Shown: one piece after another, positions 12,085-25,010 of the stretch
Layout: each line of letters opens with the position of its first letter
Position numbering within the stretch: the stretch's first letter is position 1
From: Dugong dugon
Lineage: Eukaryota > Chordata > Mammalia > Sirenia > Dugongidae
NCBI GenBank assembly: GCA_030035585.1
Contig: CM057465.1
Coordinates: 30,708,001-30,772,000 of the forward strand
Direction: 5' to 3'
DNA length: 64,000 bases
Made by a program: the position numbers and the translations under genes
Notes under the pieces: model-generated
Database searches by the model: none
Seen by the model: the letters and a program-made list of their open reading frames with translations, nothing else
What the model was told of the DNA's origin: nothing

Positions 12085-12715
12085 TGTACTCTTAGCACAA
12101 GAGACAGAAAGAGCCACATAAACCAGAAACTTCATCAGCCTGAGACCAAAAGAACTAGATGGTGCCCAGCTACCACCAATGACTGCCCTGACAGGGAAAA
12201 CAACAGAGAGTACCTGATGGGGCAGCAGAAAAGTGGGGTGCAAAACTCAAATTCTAGTAAAAAGACCAGATTTAATGGTTTGATCGAGACTGGAGGGACC
12301 CTGGAAGACATGGCCCCTAGACTGTCTGTTAGCCCAAAACTAAAAACATTCCCGAGGCCAACTCGTCAGAGAAAGATTAGACTGGACTACAGGACATAAG
12401 ATGATACTCGTGAAGAGTGTGCTTCTTAGCTCAAGTAGACACAAGAGATTAAATGGGTAACTCCTGTCTGGAAGTGAGATGAGAAGGCAGAGAGGGTCAG
12501 GAGTTGGTTGAATGGACACAGGAAATCTGGGGTGGAAAGGCGGAGCGTGCTGTCACAGTATAGGGAGAGCAACTAGGGTAACATAATAACGTATGCATAA
12601 ATTTTTGTATGAGAGACTAACATGAATTGTAAACTTTCACTTAAAGCACAACAATAAAAAATATACTGTACTGAAATGTAGCTTATAATTTAGAACAACA
12701 ACAAAAAAAAAAAGG
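12085..12715 (+). mobile_element. L1 3' UTR end, a subfamily distinct from the younger L1s here
   Basis: Contains AGATGGTGCCCAGCTACCACC and AAAAGACCAGATTTAATGG, which match the 3' UTR of the L1s at 46140 and 54530. It then diverges, with a block around 12400-12560 not seen in those copies, and ends near AAACTTTCACTTAAAGCACAA followed by A-rich sequence at about 12655-12714. Only 3' UTR is present, with no ORF2 sequence. Confidence 0.75.
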
Positions 12716-12984
12716 ACAATGGATTTCAGACCAATATGAGGATGACAGTGGGCACATGACTCTTGGAAGTTTTGCTCCGTGTACTGAACACTGAAAACAG
12801 GGATGAGAGTCCAAGTGGATTAACTTCTGACAATTTCTTGAAGGAGAGTGGGTACTGAACTTTATGATTGTATAGATTGACTAATATCAGCATGGGGCAT
12901 TTGAGCTTCATATTTCCTCTCTCTCTTCCATGTCCTCTATGTTTCAGTTAAGTAGAGTTTCTTAAAGCTTACCAGCATCATACT
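12716..12984. other. No recognised feature
   Basis: Short non-coding stretch between an L1 tail and L2-like sequence. Confidence 0.4.
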
Positions 12985-13725
12985 CTCTCCAGCTTCCGAC
13001 CCTTTGCATATGCCATTCTATCTATTTGGAGTTGACTTCAACCACATCATTCAAGACCTCCTTCACACATCCACAAGCAACTAACACAAGACTAGACATA
13101 GCTTAACTCTATCTTGACACTGTTATTATCTGTTTAACTATTTGTTAAATTGTTAGTATTTGTTTACCCAAATGTCTTAGTTATCTAGTGCTGTTATAAC
13201 AGATATATCACAAGTGGGTTGCTTTAACAAACAGAAATTTATTTTCTCACAATTTAGGAGGCTCAAAATCTGAATTCAGGGCACTTGCTCTAGGGCAAGA
13301 CTCTCTTTCTGTCAGCTCTGGGGAAGGTCCTTGTTCATTGGTTCCCTGGTGATCTTCATGTAGTATGGCATCTATATTCTGCCATCTCTTCTTGCTTCTC
13401 CATGTCTTAGCTGCTCTTTCTATATCTCAAAGTGATTGGCTTAAAACACACCCTATACTGATATGGTCTCTTGACATAACAAAGAAAATCCATTCCCAAA
13501 TGGAATTATAACCACTGATACAGAGGCTAGGAATTACAACCCATATTTTTTGGGGACACAACTCCATCCATAACAGTACATGCTTAGCTAGAAAGTGGAT
13601 TGTACATGGAGTTCTTTTACATTCTTTATATCTCTATCCTTGGTGATTAAATATAATTAGGATAAAATGATTGCCTTATAAATGTTGAATGAATAAGTGA
13701 AGGATCAAATGAGTGAATGAATAAA
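12985..13725 (+). mobile_element. L2 LINE 3' end, split by a MaLR LTR
   Basis: Two blocks, 12985-13172 and 13576-13725, read together like the last part of mammalian L2: a TTTGCATATGCCATTC segment, a region resembling CTTGACACTGTTATTATCTG, then TTATATCTCTATCC and the terminal GTTGAATGAATAAGTG. The LTR at 13173-13575 separates them. Strongly diverged, as expected for L2, which predates the mammalian orders. Confidence 0.7.
13173..13575 (-). mobile_element. Solo LTR, ERVL-MaLR (MLT1-like) type
   Basis: Bounded by TG and CA. On the minus strand it begins TGTTATGGATGGAGTTGTGTC and ends ACAGCACTAGATAACTAAGACA-like, with a GAGAAAATAAA polyadenylation region. More diverged from the copy at 2673 than the other two copies are, so probably older. 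Its 5 bp target duplication is no longer clear. Fossil without coding content. Confidence 0.75.
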
Positions 13726-13985
13726 CTAATGGAGCAACAAATTCACTCAAATTATACACCAAATAGGGAGAATATGATATTAAATTCAACTTGTGGATTA
13801 CCCACAACTTACTATTTCACTTTTAACATACCCTTTCATAGTAATTCAGTCACTTTATATTTGATAAAATTATGTAAGATCATCTAGTTTATACAGTTAT
13901 GATGAAAATTATTTGAAGGCATAAGAGAATATAAAGGTCACACTTTTCTAAATTACATTACCAATAAATAGTGGGCTCACCGACA

Positions 13986-14412
13986 TTGTTGTTACTGTTG
14001 GGTGCCGTCGAATCAGTTCCTACTCATAGTGACCCTATGTACAACAGAACAAAACACTGCCCAGTCCTACACCATCCTCACAATCATTGCTATGTACCTT
14101 ACCAAGCATGATGTCCTTCTCCAGGAAGTGGTCCCTCCTCATAACATATCCAAAACACCTAAGACGAAGTCTCACCATCCTCGCTTCTAAGGAGCATGCT
14201 GGCTGTATTTCTTCCGAGACAGATTTGTTTGATCTTCTGGCAGTTCAGGGTATATTCAGTATTCTTCACCAACACCTTAATTCAAAGACATCAATTCTTC
14301 ATTGGTCTTCCTATTCATTGTCCAGCTTTTGCATGCATATGAGGTGATTGAAAATACCATGGCTTGGGTCAGATTCATCTTAGTCTTCAGAGTGACGTCT
14401 TTGCTTTTTAAA
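13986..14412 (-). mobile_element. RTE LINE 3' fragment with internal deletion
   Basis: The 3' end is complete (GTTGGGTGCCGTCGAATC on the plus strand), and the fragment reaches upstream to the segment reading AAAGACGTCACTCTGAAG on the minus strand. Compared with the copy at 7339, roughly 75 bases are missing near 14096, where CATTGCTATG joins directly to TACCTTACCAAG. The frames are broken. Confidence 0.85.
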
Positions 14413-16494
14413 ATTAGGACATAATTTTAAGGATAAAATTTACAAAGAAAAAACAATTGTTTCTGAGTTACAGTAATAGCCTTAAGAACACAGTATAATT
14501 CAGAGTCTATTTCTTCAAATGACATTATCCCTAATATTGTTCATTTACTTGTGTTTTAAACACATTTTGAAAACACTGTTGATTCAATTTAATGTACTGT
14601 CTCTGCTAAAAAACGATTTTCCACCTGAAGAGAGTAATTCAGAGAATGCTACACTGTGCCAGAGAAAGATATCATTCGAAGGAGTATTTATGATTAATAG
14701 TAATAGTAAGTGCTATTATTATGTTAAAACAAGCCCATACAAAGTACTCATTAATTGTGACTAATACAGTTACCTTTTCATAAATAGTTTCAATGGATCT
14801 TTACATCCTTTAGAATATTATAATGCATGTTGCAGCATATATTATTAATCGGATTAGAAAGTAGTTAAAGTGAATGAAATGAAATTGGAAAGAATGACTA
14901 ACTTTACTGGTCATGATTTTCTTCACGTTCAACATCATCATCATTCACTCCCTTTGTTTGTAGCTCACAGGAGATATTCTATATTTCGTTTTGTTTTGTT
15001 CTGTTTTCTGTTGTATGGCTAAACTAGCTATGTCTTTGAAGTGTGTATAACTGGTTAAAATAAGAATAATTTATGTGATTTTTCTGTTAATGTCAGTGAT
15101 GAATGATAAAGCTCTAGCTATCTTGGTAATTGAACACAAAAAAAGCCAACATAACAAGAAAATATTAGATCAAGTTAATCAATATTGAGTCACAGAAAGA
15201 ACAGCTTGAGATTATTTTGACTGGCATCTAGGCATTTGTTAGGTAAGTAAAATTTGTGGTAAACAATTTTCTCCCACAAATGGGAAGATTAATTGTAGTG
15301 ATAACCAAATCTCTTTCATATGCAAGAATAACTCATTGTTTTTCTTTTGTTAAGAGCACATTAATCATTGCAGATGAGGGTTCTGCTAGAGTCTAATTAG
15401 TAACTAGATAATGCTTATAATGTGTTTTCTTCAGAGTCATGCTGTTTCATTTTCTACCTTGATCCTACCAAGTGTCTATCTCACTGTAAAATGGTAAATG
15501 GGGTAAATGAGATAAAAAGCAGCTGACAGCAAGAGTTAGCTATTAATATCAATGCTCAGCTAATGAAATACCTCAAACCTGTACTCTTCCTATGTATCTC
15601 TCTTCATATAAGTCTGCCATTTCCAGATGGAAAGAAATCATCCTTTCAACTAAAAGAGAGGAAGCTTAAGGATAACACTGTGCATTATATATGAAACCTT
15701 TTTGTCTGTGTAACTCCAGACCCATTGATTGGAAATGTAAAGACACAATTCTATGTGCTAGTTAATATGAATCTCTCAGGAATTCAGAGTTACAGTTGGA
15801 CTGGTAAAGAACAAACTCTGCACTATTTTCACGAAAACTATTTCTTATTTTAAGTCTTTTCATGAGCCAGTCTTCTGTTTTGCATTAGTTATATATTCTG
15901 CGAGCAGAATCCATGCTTATTTCTGCGTTCATTGTCATCTTGTGCCTAGCACACATTAATAAATAAATGGAGTCATTGCAAATCATGCATGTCATTACTT
16001 AAGGGGGTGGCAACATACTAATCACCATAAATCATGAAGTATCAGAACTGCTAGTTGCTTCCTCATTCTGAGTTGAGTATTGTATTAATTACAAACTTAA
16101 TTAGTTATAAGAGCAGAAAAGGACAAGAGTTCCATTGTAAAGTCTTTCATTCTACTTATTTTTTTCTTTCAGACTGGCAGGGCACTACAATTGAAATCTC
16201 TGATACTACTGTATTAGGCATAAGAGTAGCATTGCCTGTAATTCTGGAGAATCATGAGATAGATGTACTGATCTATTTCTTATTTCCTAAGACTCCAAGT
16301 CTTGTTCTTCCTATTTTATATTTTCTGAATGAAAATACCAGGGCTACTGTGGATTTCTTCCCTTCCTTTTATGCATGAAAGACTCAGAAAGAACAAGAAT
16401 ACCGTAAAATAATTATATTCTCTTTCAAATAGGTGAAAAATTTAATGACCCATGTTTGTAACGTAACATGTTATGTTTTATAACATAAAACACA
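14413..16494. other. Stretch without genes; one possible L2 end
   Basis: Two kilobases with no recognised gene. The segment at about 15880-15975, ending GTGCCTAGCACACATTAATAAATAAATGG, resembles the L2 3' terminus (weak). The open frame at 16055-16378 has no recognisable domain and is probably chance. Confidence 0.5.
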
Positions 16495-16690
16495 GTTTTA
16501 AAGACATTATTCCACTTAGTCTTCACAACCCCTTGTTAAATGACAAGTGCAGGTATTACTAACTCAATTTTAATACAGTGTGAGACACTTGGGGCAAAAT
16601 TAAAGAATTTGTCCTAAATTGCATGACTAATAAGTGTCAGAGTCAGAATTTCCACCCAGTTCTCTAGGTGTCCAGTCTAGTTATCTTCTC
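16495..16690 (-). mobile_element. MIR SINE, reverse orientation
   Basis: The plus strand shows the reverse-complement MIR order: TTAGTCTTCACAACCCC, a gap where the TTTTACAGATGAGGAAACTGAG core has decayed, then GTCCTAAATTGCATGACTAATAAGTG and CAGAGTCAGAATTTCCACCCAG. Ancient and diverged. Confidence 0.65.
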
Positions 16691-16981
16691 TTATAAAATA
16701 CATACAGACTTCCATTTTACCTTTTTGTTTTTGTTAGATGTTTGATTTACTTTAGGTGGTAGTCACAACATTATTTTATCAAATCATCACTGGCTTCAGA
16801 TAGGAATCAATTTTTTATCATTTGAAATTAACTAATGTTTAGAATTTGATTCAGTAATGAATTTCTATTATTCATTTGGTTAAACTTTTTTAACCATATA
16901 AACATACATGTATAGCCTATTTCCTAACTCTTCTAGTTTATGGGAAATCTGTCAAGTCATAGAATGCTCTAGAACATTAAA

Positions 16982-17704
16982 AGTTGTTAGTTGTAGGTAG
17001 GTGCCCACTAGCTTGTTCTGACTCATAACGGCACTAGGTACAACTGAACAAAACACTGTCTGGTCCTGCACCATCCCCACAATCGTTGCTATGTTTAAGG
17101 CCCATTGTTGTAGCCAGTTTCATTCCATCTCATTCAGGGTCTTCCTCTTTCACTGACCCTCTAATTTACCAAGCATGATGCCCTTGTCCAGGGACTGGTC
17201 CCTCCTGATAACATTTCCAAAGTATGTGAGACTAGTCTCCCCATCCTTGCTTCTAAGCAGCACTCTGGCTGTACTTCTTCCAGGACAGGCTTGTTCGTTC
17301 TTCTGGCAGTCCATAATATATTCAGTATTCTTCCCAGCACCATAATTGAAAGCATCATTTCTTCTTCGGTCTTCCTTATTTGCTGTCAAGCTTTTGCATA
17401 CACACGAGGAGATTGAAAATATCATGGCTTGAGTCTGGTATACCTTAGTCCTCAAAGTGACATCTTTGCTTTTCTACACTTTAAAGAGGTCTTCTGCAGC
17501 AGATACGCCCAGTGCAATATGCCATTTGATCTCTTGACTGCTGCTTCCATGGGTGTTGATTGTGGATCCAAGTAAAATAAAATTCTGACAACTTCAATCT
17601 TTTCTCCATTTGTTATGGTGTTGTTCTTTGGTCCAGTTGTGAGGATTTTTGTTTTCTTTATGCTGAGTTGACTCTATACTGAGGGCTGTAGTCTTTGATC
17701 TTCA
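16982..17704 (-). mobile_element. RTE LINE 3' fragment
   Basis: The 3' end begins AGTTGTTAGTTGTAGGTAGG on the plus strand. The element runs about 720 bases upstream to the region just 3' of RT motif C. Minus-strand open pieces in 17150-17455 hold the RTE C-terminal segment (for example the EDRRRNDAFNYGAG and YFGNVIRRDQSL segments). 5'-truncated and frame-broken; no clear target duplication. Confidence 0.88.
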
Positions 17705-20139
17705 AAAAAACAGCTGTAGCTACTGTGATATTTTGCATATGACTTACAATCCCTGTAGAAAATTTTTAAACTTCTCCACAGTCTAGTGACAAATTATTAA
17801 TGACCTCTTTTTATAGATGGGACAAACTGAGGATGAGAGATCAAGGAGTTGCTTGAATTTTGCATTTGCAATAAAAGAATTTGCTTAGCACAAAACTTTC
17901 TAGAATTGTTCATAGAGATGCTATAAAGTCTTACAGCACCGATTACAAAGATTTGTTTACCTGTTGAAGTTCAGTTTCGGTTTATGAACAAGTAAACCAT
18001 TTCAGAAATGCCCTAACAGATAATTTTTAAAGACATACAAGCAAACAAACAAAATTCTCCAATAAAAAAATATGTGGGTAAGAAGGAGGAGGGAAAGAAC
18101 AAGAAGCAAGAATAATAGTGTATTTAAATATTTTTAAGAGAAACAAGTTATAGAATAGGAAACAAGTTTTAAGAGTGCTTCCTATTTGTCAGATTGATGA
18201 AGGCACCTCCCGTCCCCTACATAGAGAATGGAGATTAGAGAATATACAGTTATATTTTGCAGGATGTCAAAGTAAGACTTGTTTCAAAGCAAAGCAATTT
18301 TAGGTAAGTTTAGCTACAAAGAATTACAAAGTCAAAGCTGGCAGAAGAAAAACAAGTCCTTCAGAGATGAAGTGTCACTGGAGAAATACAATACTCAGTG
18401 TCAGAATCATCTTGCCTAGAAATTGTCATTAGAGTATCACTCATTTATTTACATAGACAGGGTGCTAGAGTTCTCAACCTTCGGTCCTTCACTTCAGTCA
18501 AAGTTTTTTTGCTCATGCCCTATTCCTCAACTGAGATATCATCTTTCATTTACCCAACCTCCAAATCAAATTCTTAAAAATCACTTCAAGTGCATTATGT
18601 GATAAATACATGTTCATCTTACACTAGAAGAATTTCTTCCAATCTCAGATTCTATACTGTGTTGCCTATACTATTCTTTTTAAGGTTTCTTAAATTATTA
18701 TTTCAGTTGGGATTTGACATTTAAACTGTGCTATTCAGATGAACAAAAATTTGTAGCTTGATTTTCTATAACAGATATTATCTTGATCTAGAATCTATAT
18801 TCCTGTTCAGTAAAGGGGGAAATAATAACAAACCAAACAACAATAAATAAAGTTACAATTACAAGAAAAATCTGACCTGTTTTCATTTCAAATTGTGTCT
18901 TCCAGAGTCTCTTTTTCAATGTGTGTTTTGTTTTTTCTGAGCACTGAACAACTCTTAAAATTATACCACAACTGAATCCAACAAAATGAATATTTCTTGA
19001 CCAGTAGTATTATAATTAAAATCATTTTATAATAGTTTTTGCCATTTGTCAAATCAAGGACATTTCTAAGGGCAACAAATTTTTATTTTCAGAGCTAGAG
19101 TAAGGAGATTCATAGTAGGTTTAAAGGTTTTGGTGTCAGAAAGAATTCTTTCACTTTGTAGATTATTAATATTTTTTTCCTACTTTTATTATGAACCAAA
19201 ATGTGCCTCTCTCAAAAGTATGTGTGTGTTCTCCTATACTCTGGGTGGTATAATCCCACCAAAGCTCAATTTGTATTTCATCTTTATCATTTTGGTTTTA
19301 ATATTTTTTAATAACATGGCTTATCATCTAACTTCTCTTTTCCAGTGTCTACAGAAAATATGAGTTGTTGTTCATCATTCACAGATATACACAAAATAAC
19401 ATCTAAATATAAACATATGCATATAAATTAAATTTAAAAAATGCACAGAGTTCTTTAATATACTTACCTTATAAATGTATATACAAGAAACTTACATGTT
19501 AAAGTCTTTGACAGGTAAATAAATGAAAAATTATAAATTACTTTTCAAAAATGCACAATTTTAGTATAGTATTTCAAATGCTATAGTTATGAATAGCAAT
19601 GGTTATGCAGTTTATTTGGAGAAGCAAATTAATTTCTCAGATCACTTTACTCACCCTGCAAAATGCAAAAACATTTTGATCTTGTGGATGTTGGGTGCTG
19701 TTGAGTTTAAATAACGTCAGTAAAGCAATTCTATGTTTGCTTAGAAAGTGTTAGATTAATAAAAAAAAATCGGGGGATTGCCACAGTTGAGAAAAAAGAA
19801 AAAATGCTTGAGGGGACAGGAAATGGGCTTTTTTTTTGTTTGGACATAGCATCTTCTTCTCCCTTTGTTTCAACTTGTTATGAACTCAAGTCCCATTTTG
19901 TTCCACATTTTACCCTCAGCTCCTTCCTGAAAAATCATTCCTGCAGCAGCCTTATTCTGATTGATGCCATGAGTTTGCCTTGTGCATCGGACCCAACTTT
20001 AGCCATTCCCTTCTGCCCAATTTCCCACCCCCAGACAGATAACATAAATGCTCTTTTTGGGTTCCATTATCAGACATATGACATACATTCCTTTGACTTG
20101 ATGTTTGTCTCATGTTTGGACTTGCATGTCATTTCAACT
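17705..20139. other. No recognised feature
   Basis: AT-rich sequence without a named repeat or gene. The 122-codon open frame at 19804-20172 has no recognisable domain and runs into a MIR, so I regard it as chance. A 24-base patch at 19687-19710 resembles the RTE 3' end but is too short to call. Confidence 0.5.
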
Positions 20140-20290
20140 TTGATATCAAATCTCAGTTCTGACTGTTACTAAATGTGTGAGCCTGGGAAATTTCCTTAAC
20201 ACCTATGAGCTTCAGTTTCTTCATCAGTGGAATGGAAGATCACAGGGTGAATCCATGCGACGTAGAACACCTGGCTATTGCAAGTGATAG
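20140..20290 (+). mobile_element. MIR SINE
   Basis: Core features are visible: GTTACTAAATGTGTGAGCCTGGG, then TTTCCTTAACACCTATGAGC, CTTCAGTTTCTTCATCAGTGG and AATGG, corresponding to the MIR core from the tRNA-unrelated region onward. Diverged. Confidence 0.75.
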
Positions 20291-20559
20291 CTGTTTTCTT
20301 ATTTCTCCTACCCCCTCCTCATCCTTGTCCTCTTTCTCTGCTTCCTCTATCTCCTCACCATCATCATCATCCCAATCCTAGGTCTAATTTAAGATTTAAG
20401 CTCTGGTACTCCCAACAGACTATTTTTAATTTCTTTTGATGGCTTTCATTTCTAGGGGTAATCATCCGGCAAATAACTGATAGTACTCTGTATCTTTAGT
20501 AACTCTTGTGTGTAAAAATATAACTGAAGTGTAAGAATGTAAGAAATTTCCTAGCAAAA

Positions 20560-20645
20560 AATTGAAACAGACACCATTGTGTATCCCCAGCAGTCAGCAT
20601 ATATAAAGCACTCAATATTTGCTTATTCTGTACAATTCAAAACAT
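20560..20645 (+). mobile_element. Possible L2 3' end
   Basis: GTATCCCCAGCAGTCAGCAT followed by AAAGCACTCAATATTTGC resembles the L2/MIR terminal segment. Short and diverged, so weakly supported. Confidence 0.45.
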
Positions 20646-21389
20646 TTCATCAATATCTATTATGTGAGAAATGTCAGAGACTAGCATGCATTAGACACAG
20701 ACCAAGCAGTTGGGAAATATTGAATACATAGTTTTGTGTTTAGAATCATCTAAGTAATTTATAATGCATATTCTTAGATATAATGGATTCGAAACTCAGT
20801 GAATAAGTCCTGGAAATATACAAGTTTACAGAGTACTCATGGCTATTTGTTTGCTAAAGTTTGAGAACAATTTTCTTAGGAAATCAACTGCTCAAAAGAA
20901 AATAAACAGCATAGCCATCACTGATACCAACGACGGTAATACTAACTACTGAACACAAAATAGTGAAGTGTGTTCTAATTCCAAACTTGGACTTCTTCTT
21001 TGAGAGAGAAATGGTTAAGAAATGTTCAGAGCATTGAAGATTTAGAAAACAATGCCTTTTTCTTCATATATTACAAATACATACAAATCAAGAGATTGAC
21101 ATAAATATATAGAGACTGAGGAGGACTTGAAATAACAGATAACTATATTTTTATTCATTTTCATGTGTCTTTCAATTTTCCTTCAACTGGTTTCTTTCTT
21201 TTTCAGTGTAAAAATTTCAAAAGGTTGAGTGCGTGCGTGTGTGTGCATGTGTCTGTGTTTACGCACATACAGGCACACTAATCTTAAAGGAGTGCAGTGT
21301 TCCTGCTATAATTAAATCCTAAAGTCATTTAATGCCCTCATGTGGAAAGTGCACTTAGAGAAAGGATAGTCATTGCTCTCATATGCTCT
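20646..21389. other. No gene; GT-rich stretch
   Basis: AT-rich sequence with an imperfect GTGC/GTGT run at about 21225-21260. Nothing else recognised. Confidence 0.5.
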
Positions 21390-23878
21390 TTTTAAAAGAA
21401 AAAATAAACTTTATTGAGATACAATTTTCATATCACACAATTCACCCATTTAAAGTGTACAATTCAGGCATTCTTAGAATATTTACAGATATGTGCTATC
21501 ATCACAATTAATTTTAGAACATTTTCATCACCTGTACCCTTTGGTTATCATCTTCCTATCCCCCTCCCCTCCTAGAGTCATCTCTAAGGAACCACTAATT
21601 TACTTTTTGTCTCTATAAATTTCCCTCTTCTGGACTTTCATATGAATGGAATCATATAGTACATGCTTTTTTGTCACTGACTTCTGTCACTTTGCATACT
21701 GTTTTCAAGGTTCGTCCATGTCATAACGTGTTTCAGCACTTCATTCCTTTTTATGACTGAATGATATTTATTGTATGGACGTACCACTTTTTGTTCATCC
21801 GTTTATCTGTTGACAGACATTTGGGTTGTTTCCACCTTTGACTATTATGAATAATGCTTCTATAAATATTCATGTACAAGATTCTATGTAGATACATGTT
21901 TTCATTTCTCTTGAATAGATACTTAGGAGTGGAGTTGCTGGATTATATGATAACTCTATAGTTAATAATTTGAGAAACTGCTGGATTGTTTTCAAAAGGG
22001 GCTTCACCATTTTACATTCCCACCACTAGTGCGTGAGGGTTCCAATTTCTCCAGAGCCTAGTCAATACTTGCCTGATGTTTTCATTCTAGCCATCCTTAT
22101 GGATGTAAAGTACTATCTCATTGTGGTTTGGTTTGCATTTACCTGATGACTAATGATGATGAGCAGCTTTTCTTGTGCTTATTGGCCAATTTCATATCGT
22201 CTTTGGAGAAATTTCTATTCAGATCATTTGCTCATTGTTTTTAGTTATTTGTCTTTTTATTATAAGTTGTAAGAATTTTTTAAATTTTTTTTAGATACAA
22301 GTCCCCTATCATATAGATGATTTGCAAATATTTTATCGCATTCTGTGGGTTGTCTTTTCATTTCCTTGACGGTATCCTTTGAGACACAAATGTTTTAAAT
22401 TTTGATGAAGTCCAATTTATCTATTTTTCTTTTGTTGTTAGTGCTTTTGGTGTTGTATCTAAGAATCCTTTGCTAAACACAAGGTCAGGAAGATTTTCCC
22501 ACATGTTTTCTTCTAAGAATTTTATAGTTTTTGCTCTTATAAGTCTTTGATCCTTTGGGAGTTCATTTTTGTATATACTGTAAGGTAAGGATCCAACTTT
22601 ATTCTTTTGCATTTGGCTATCCAATTGCACCAACATAATTTTTTGAAAAGACTGTTCTTTCTCCATTGGATGATCCTGGCACCCTTGTCAAGAATCAGTT
22701 GACCATACATGTATGGGTATATTTCTCAACTTTCAGTTCTATTCCATTGATATGTATGATTATCCTCCTTTCAATACCACACTGTCTTGAGTACTGTTAC
22801 TTTGTAGAAAGCTTTGAAATTACGAAGTGAGAGTTCTCTTCTTGTTTTATTCTTCCTTTACTATGTTTGTTTTGACTTTCTTGGGTATCTAACAATTCTG
22901 CAGAATTTTAGAATCAGTGTGTAAATTTCTACAAAGAAGTCAGCAAGAGGATTCTAACAGGAATTGTGTTGAATTTGTAGATCATTTTGGATAGTATTGC
23001 CATCTTAACAATATTTAGTCTTCTGGTCTATAAGCTTGGGATGTTTTTCCATTTGTTTAGGTCTTCTTTAATTTCCTTCGACAATGTTTTCTAGTTCTCA
23101 GAGTGTAAGCTTTTGTACTTCTTTTGTTAAATTTATTCCTAAGTATCTTATTATTTTTTATGTTGTTTTGAATGGATTGTATTTCTGATTTAAATTTGGG
23201 TTGTTTATTACAAGTGTGTAGCAGTACAATTGATTTTTGTATTTTAATCTTGCGTCCTGTAACCTGGCTAAACTCATTGCTTCTGACAGCTTTTTATGGC
23301 TTCCTTACTTTTCTATATACATCTCTGAACAAAGATAGTTTTACTTCTTCCTTTCTAATCTGGATGATGTTTTATTTCTTTTTCTTCCTAATTGCCCTGA
23401 CTAGAACCTGAACCTCAATGTTAAATAGAAGTGATGAGAGTGGGCATCCTTGTCTTGTTTCTGATCTTGGGGGAAAACCATCCATTCTTTCACCATTAAC
23501 TATAATGTTAGATTGAGGAAGTCCCCTCCCATTCACAATTTCTTGCTGTTTTTGTCACAAAAAGATGTTGAATTTTTGTCCAATTTTTTTGCAACTATTG
23601 GGATGATCATGTGATTTTTACTTTGTATTATATTCATATGATGTGTTAGATTAATTAATACTCAGATGTTAAACCAATCTTTTATTACTGGGATAAATCT
23701 CACTTGGTTATGTTATGTAACTCTTTCTGTTTGTTGCTGGATTTGGTTTTCTGGTATATTTTTGAGATCCATATTCATAAGAGATACTAAAATGTACTTT
23801 TTTGTGATTTTTTTGTGTAGTTATGATATCAGGATAATACTGGCCTCATAAAATGATTTGGGAAGCTTTGCTCCCATC
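21390..23878 (-). mobile_element. Old L1 LINE, 3' 2.5 kb
   Basis: On the minus strand the element ends with a 3' region reading CTCAATAAAGTTTATTTTTTC (at 21395-21420 here). Upstream of this lies a long ORF2 remnant running back through the C-terminal domain into the reverse-transcriptase core. The block TGGGTTGTTTCCACCTTTGA at 21823 and the block near 22640-22700 are typical of reverse-strand mammalian L1. Frames are broken throughout. Much more diverged than the L1s at 4064 or 47252, so an older subfamily (L1M-like by impression). Confidence 0.85.
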
Positions 23879-24099
23879 CACCTCCTTACTGTCAAATATA
23901 CTGCACATATATTACATTTCTATAAGTTATAGACCCAAGAATACATTGAATATATATTATTTTATACAAATGATTTAAATCAGTTGAGAGAAGATAGGAA
24001 AATATATTTATTTTTACCGTCTTTTATAGTTATATAATTATCTTTATTGATGTACTTTATGTGTATGTGTGTGTGTGTGTGTGTGTGTATACCTTTTTT
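23879..24099. repeat. AT-rich sequence with (TG)n microsatellite
   Basis: AT-rich stretch ending in an uninterrupted TG run of about 22 bases at 24066-24088. The first 180 bases are unassigned. Confidence 0.7.
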
Positions 24100-24914
24100 C
24101 AACAACATAAATGATGACTATTCACGTGGACCTCACTGAATGGAATACACAGGAATCATATCCACTACATCAGTGGAAAGAGACAATGGAAAAGCTCAGT
24201 ATCATCAGTCAGAACAAGGCCAGGGGCCACCTGCAGAACAGACCATCAATAGCTCAAATGCAAGTTCAAGTTGAAGCTGAAGAAAATTAAAACAAGTCCA
24301 TGAGAGCCAAAGTATGACATTGAGTATATCTCACCTGAATTTGGAGACCATCTCAAGAATAGATTTGACACACTGAACACTAATGATTGAAGACCAGACA
24401 AGTCATGGAATGAGATCAAGGACATCATACATGAAGAAAAGAAGAGGTCATTAAAAGGTCAAGAACAGACCAAAATGGATGTCAGAAGAGATTCTGAAAG
24501 TTGCTCTTGAATGCCAAGTAGCTAAAGCGAACAGAAGAAATGATGAAGTGAAAGAGCAGAACAGAAGTTTTCAAAGGGTGACTTGAGAAGACAAAGTAAA
24601 GTATTATAATGACATGTTCAAAGAACTGGAGTTAGAAAACCAAAAGGGAAGAGCACGCTCGGCATTTCTCTAGCTGAAACAACTGAAGAAAAAATTCAAG
24701 CCTCAAGTTGCAATAATGAAGGATTCTGTGGGCAAAATACTGAATGACGCAGGAAGCATAAGCAGAAGATGGAAGGAATACAGAGAGTCAATGTACCAAA
24801 AAGAATTGGTCGATGTTCAGTCATTTCAGGAGGTAGCAGATGAACAAGAACCGATGGTACAGAAGGAAGAAGTCCAAGCTGCACTGAAGACATTGGAGAA
24901 CAAACAAGGCTTAT
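24100..24914 (+). mobile_element. RTE LINE, internal 5' segment
   Basis: Covers the RTE region upstream of the reverse transcriptase: a piece that would follow the endonuclease, then CATCAGTCAGAACAAGGCC, GCAAGTTCAAGTTGAAGCTG, the basic linker (GAAAGTTGCTCTTGAATGCC) and the start of the RT domain near GCACTGAAGACATTGGAGAA. It breaks off there and abuts an ancient L1. The 3' end of this copy is absent, so it is either a remnant after deletion or one half of a rearranged insertion. Frames are broken; a 66-codon open piece at 24716-24916 carries the RT N-terminal segment. Confidence 0.85.
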
Positions 24915-25010
24915 AATTAGGAGAACTGAAAGCTAGAGACTCCATTTAAGAATGTGATCTTAGGGAAAACAAAGCCCAACAGGGAAATTAGAGAGAACTA
25001 AATCTTCTGA

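Noticed and set aside
19687-19710. Short match to the RTE 3' end
   Set aside because: About 24 bases with mismatches; too short to distinguish from chance.
19804-20172. 122-codon open frame
   Set aside because: No recognisable motif, its end lies inside a MIR, and there are no splice or promoter signs; probably chance.
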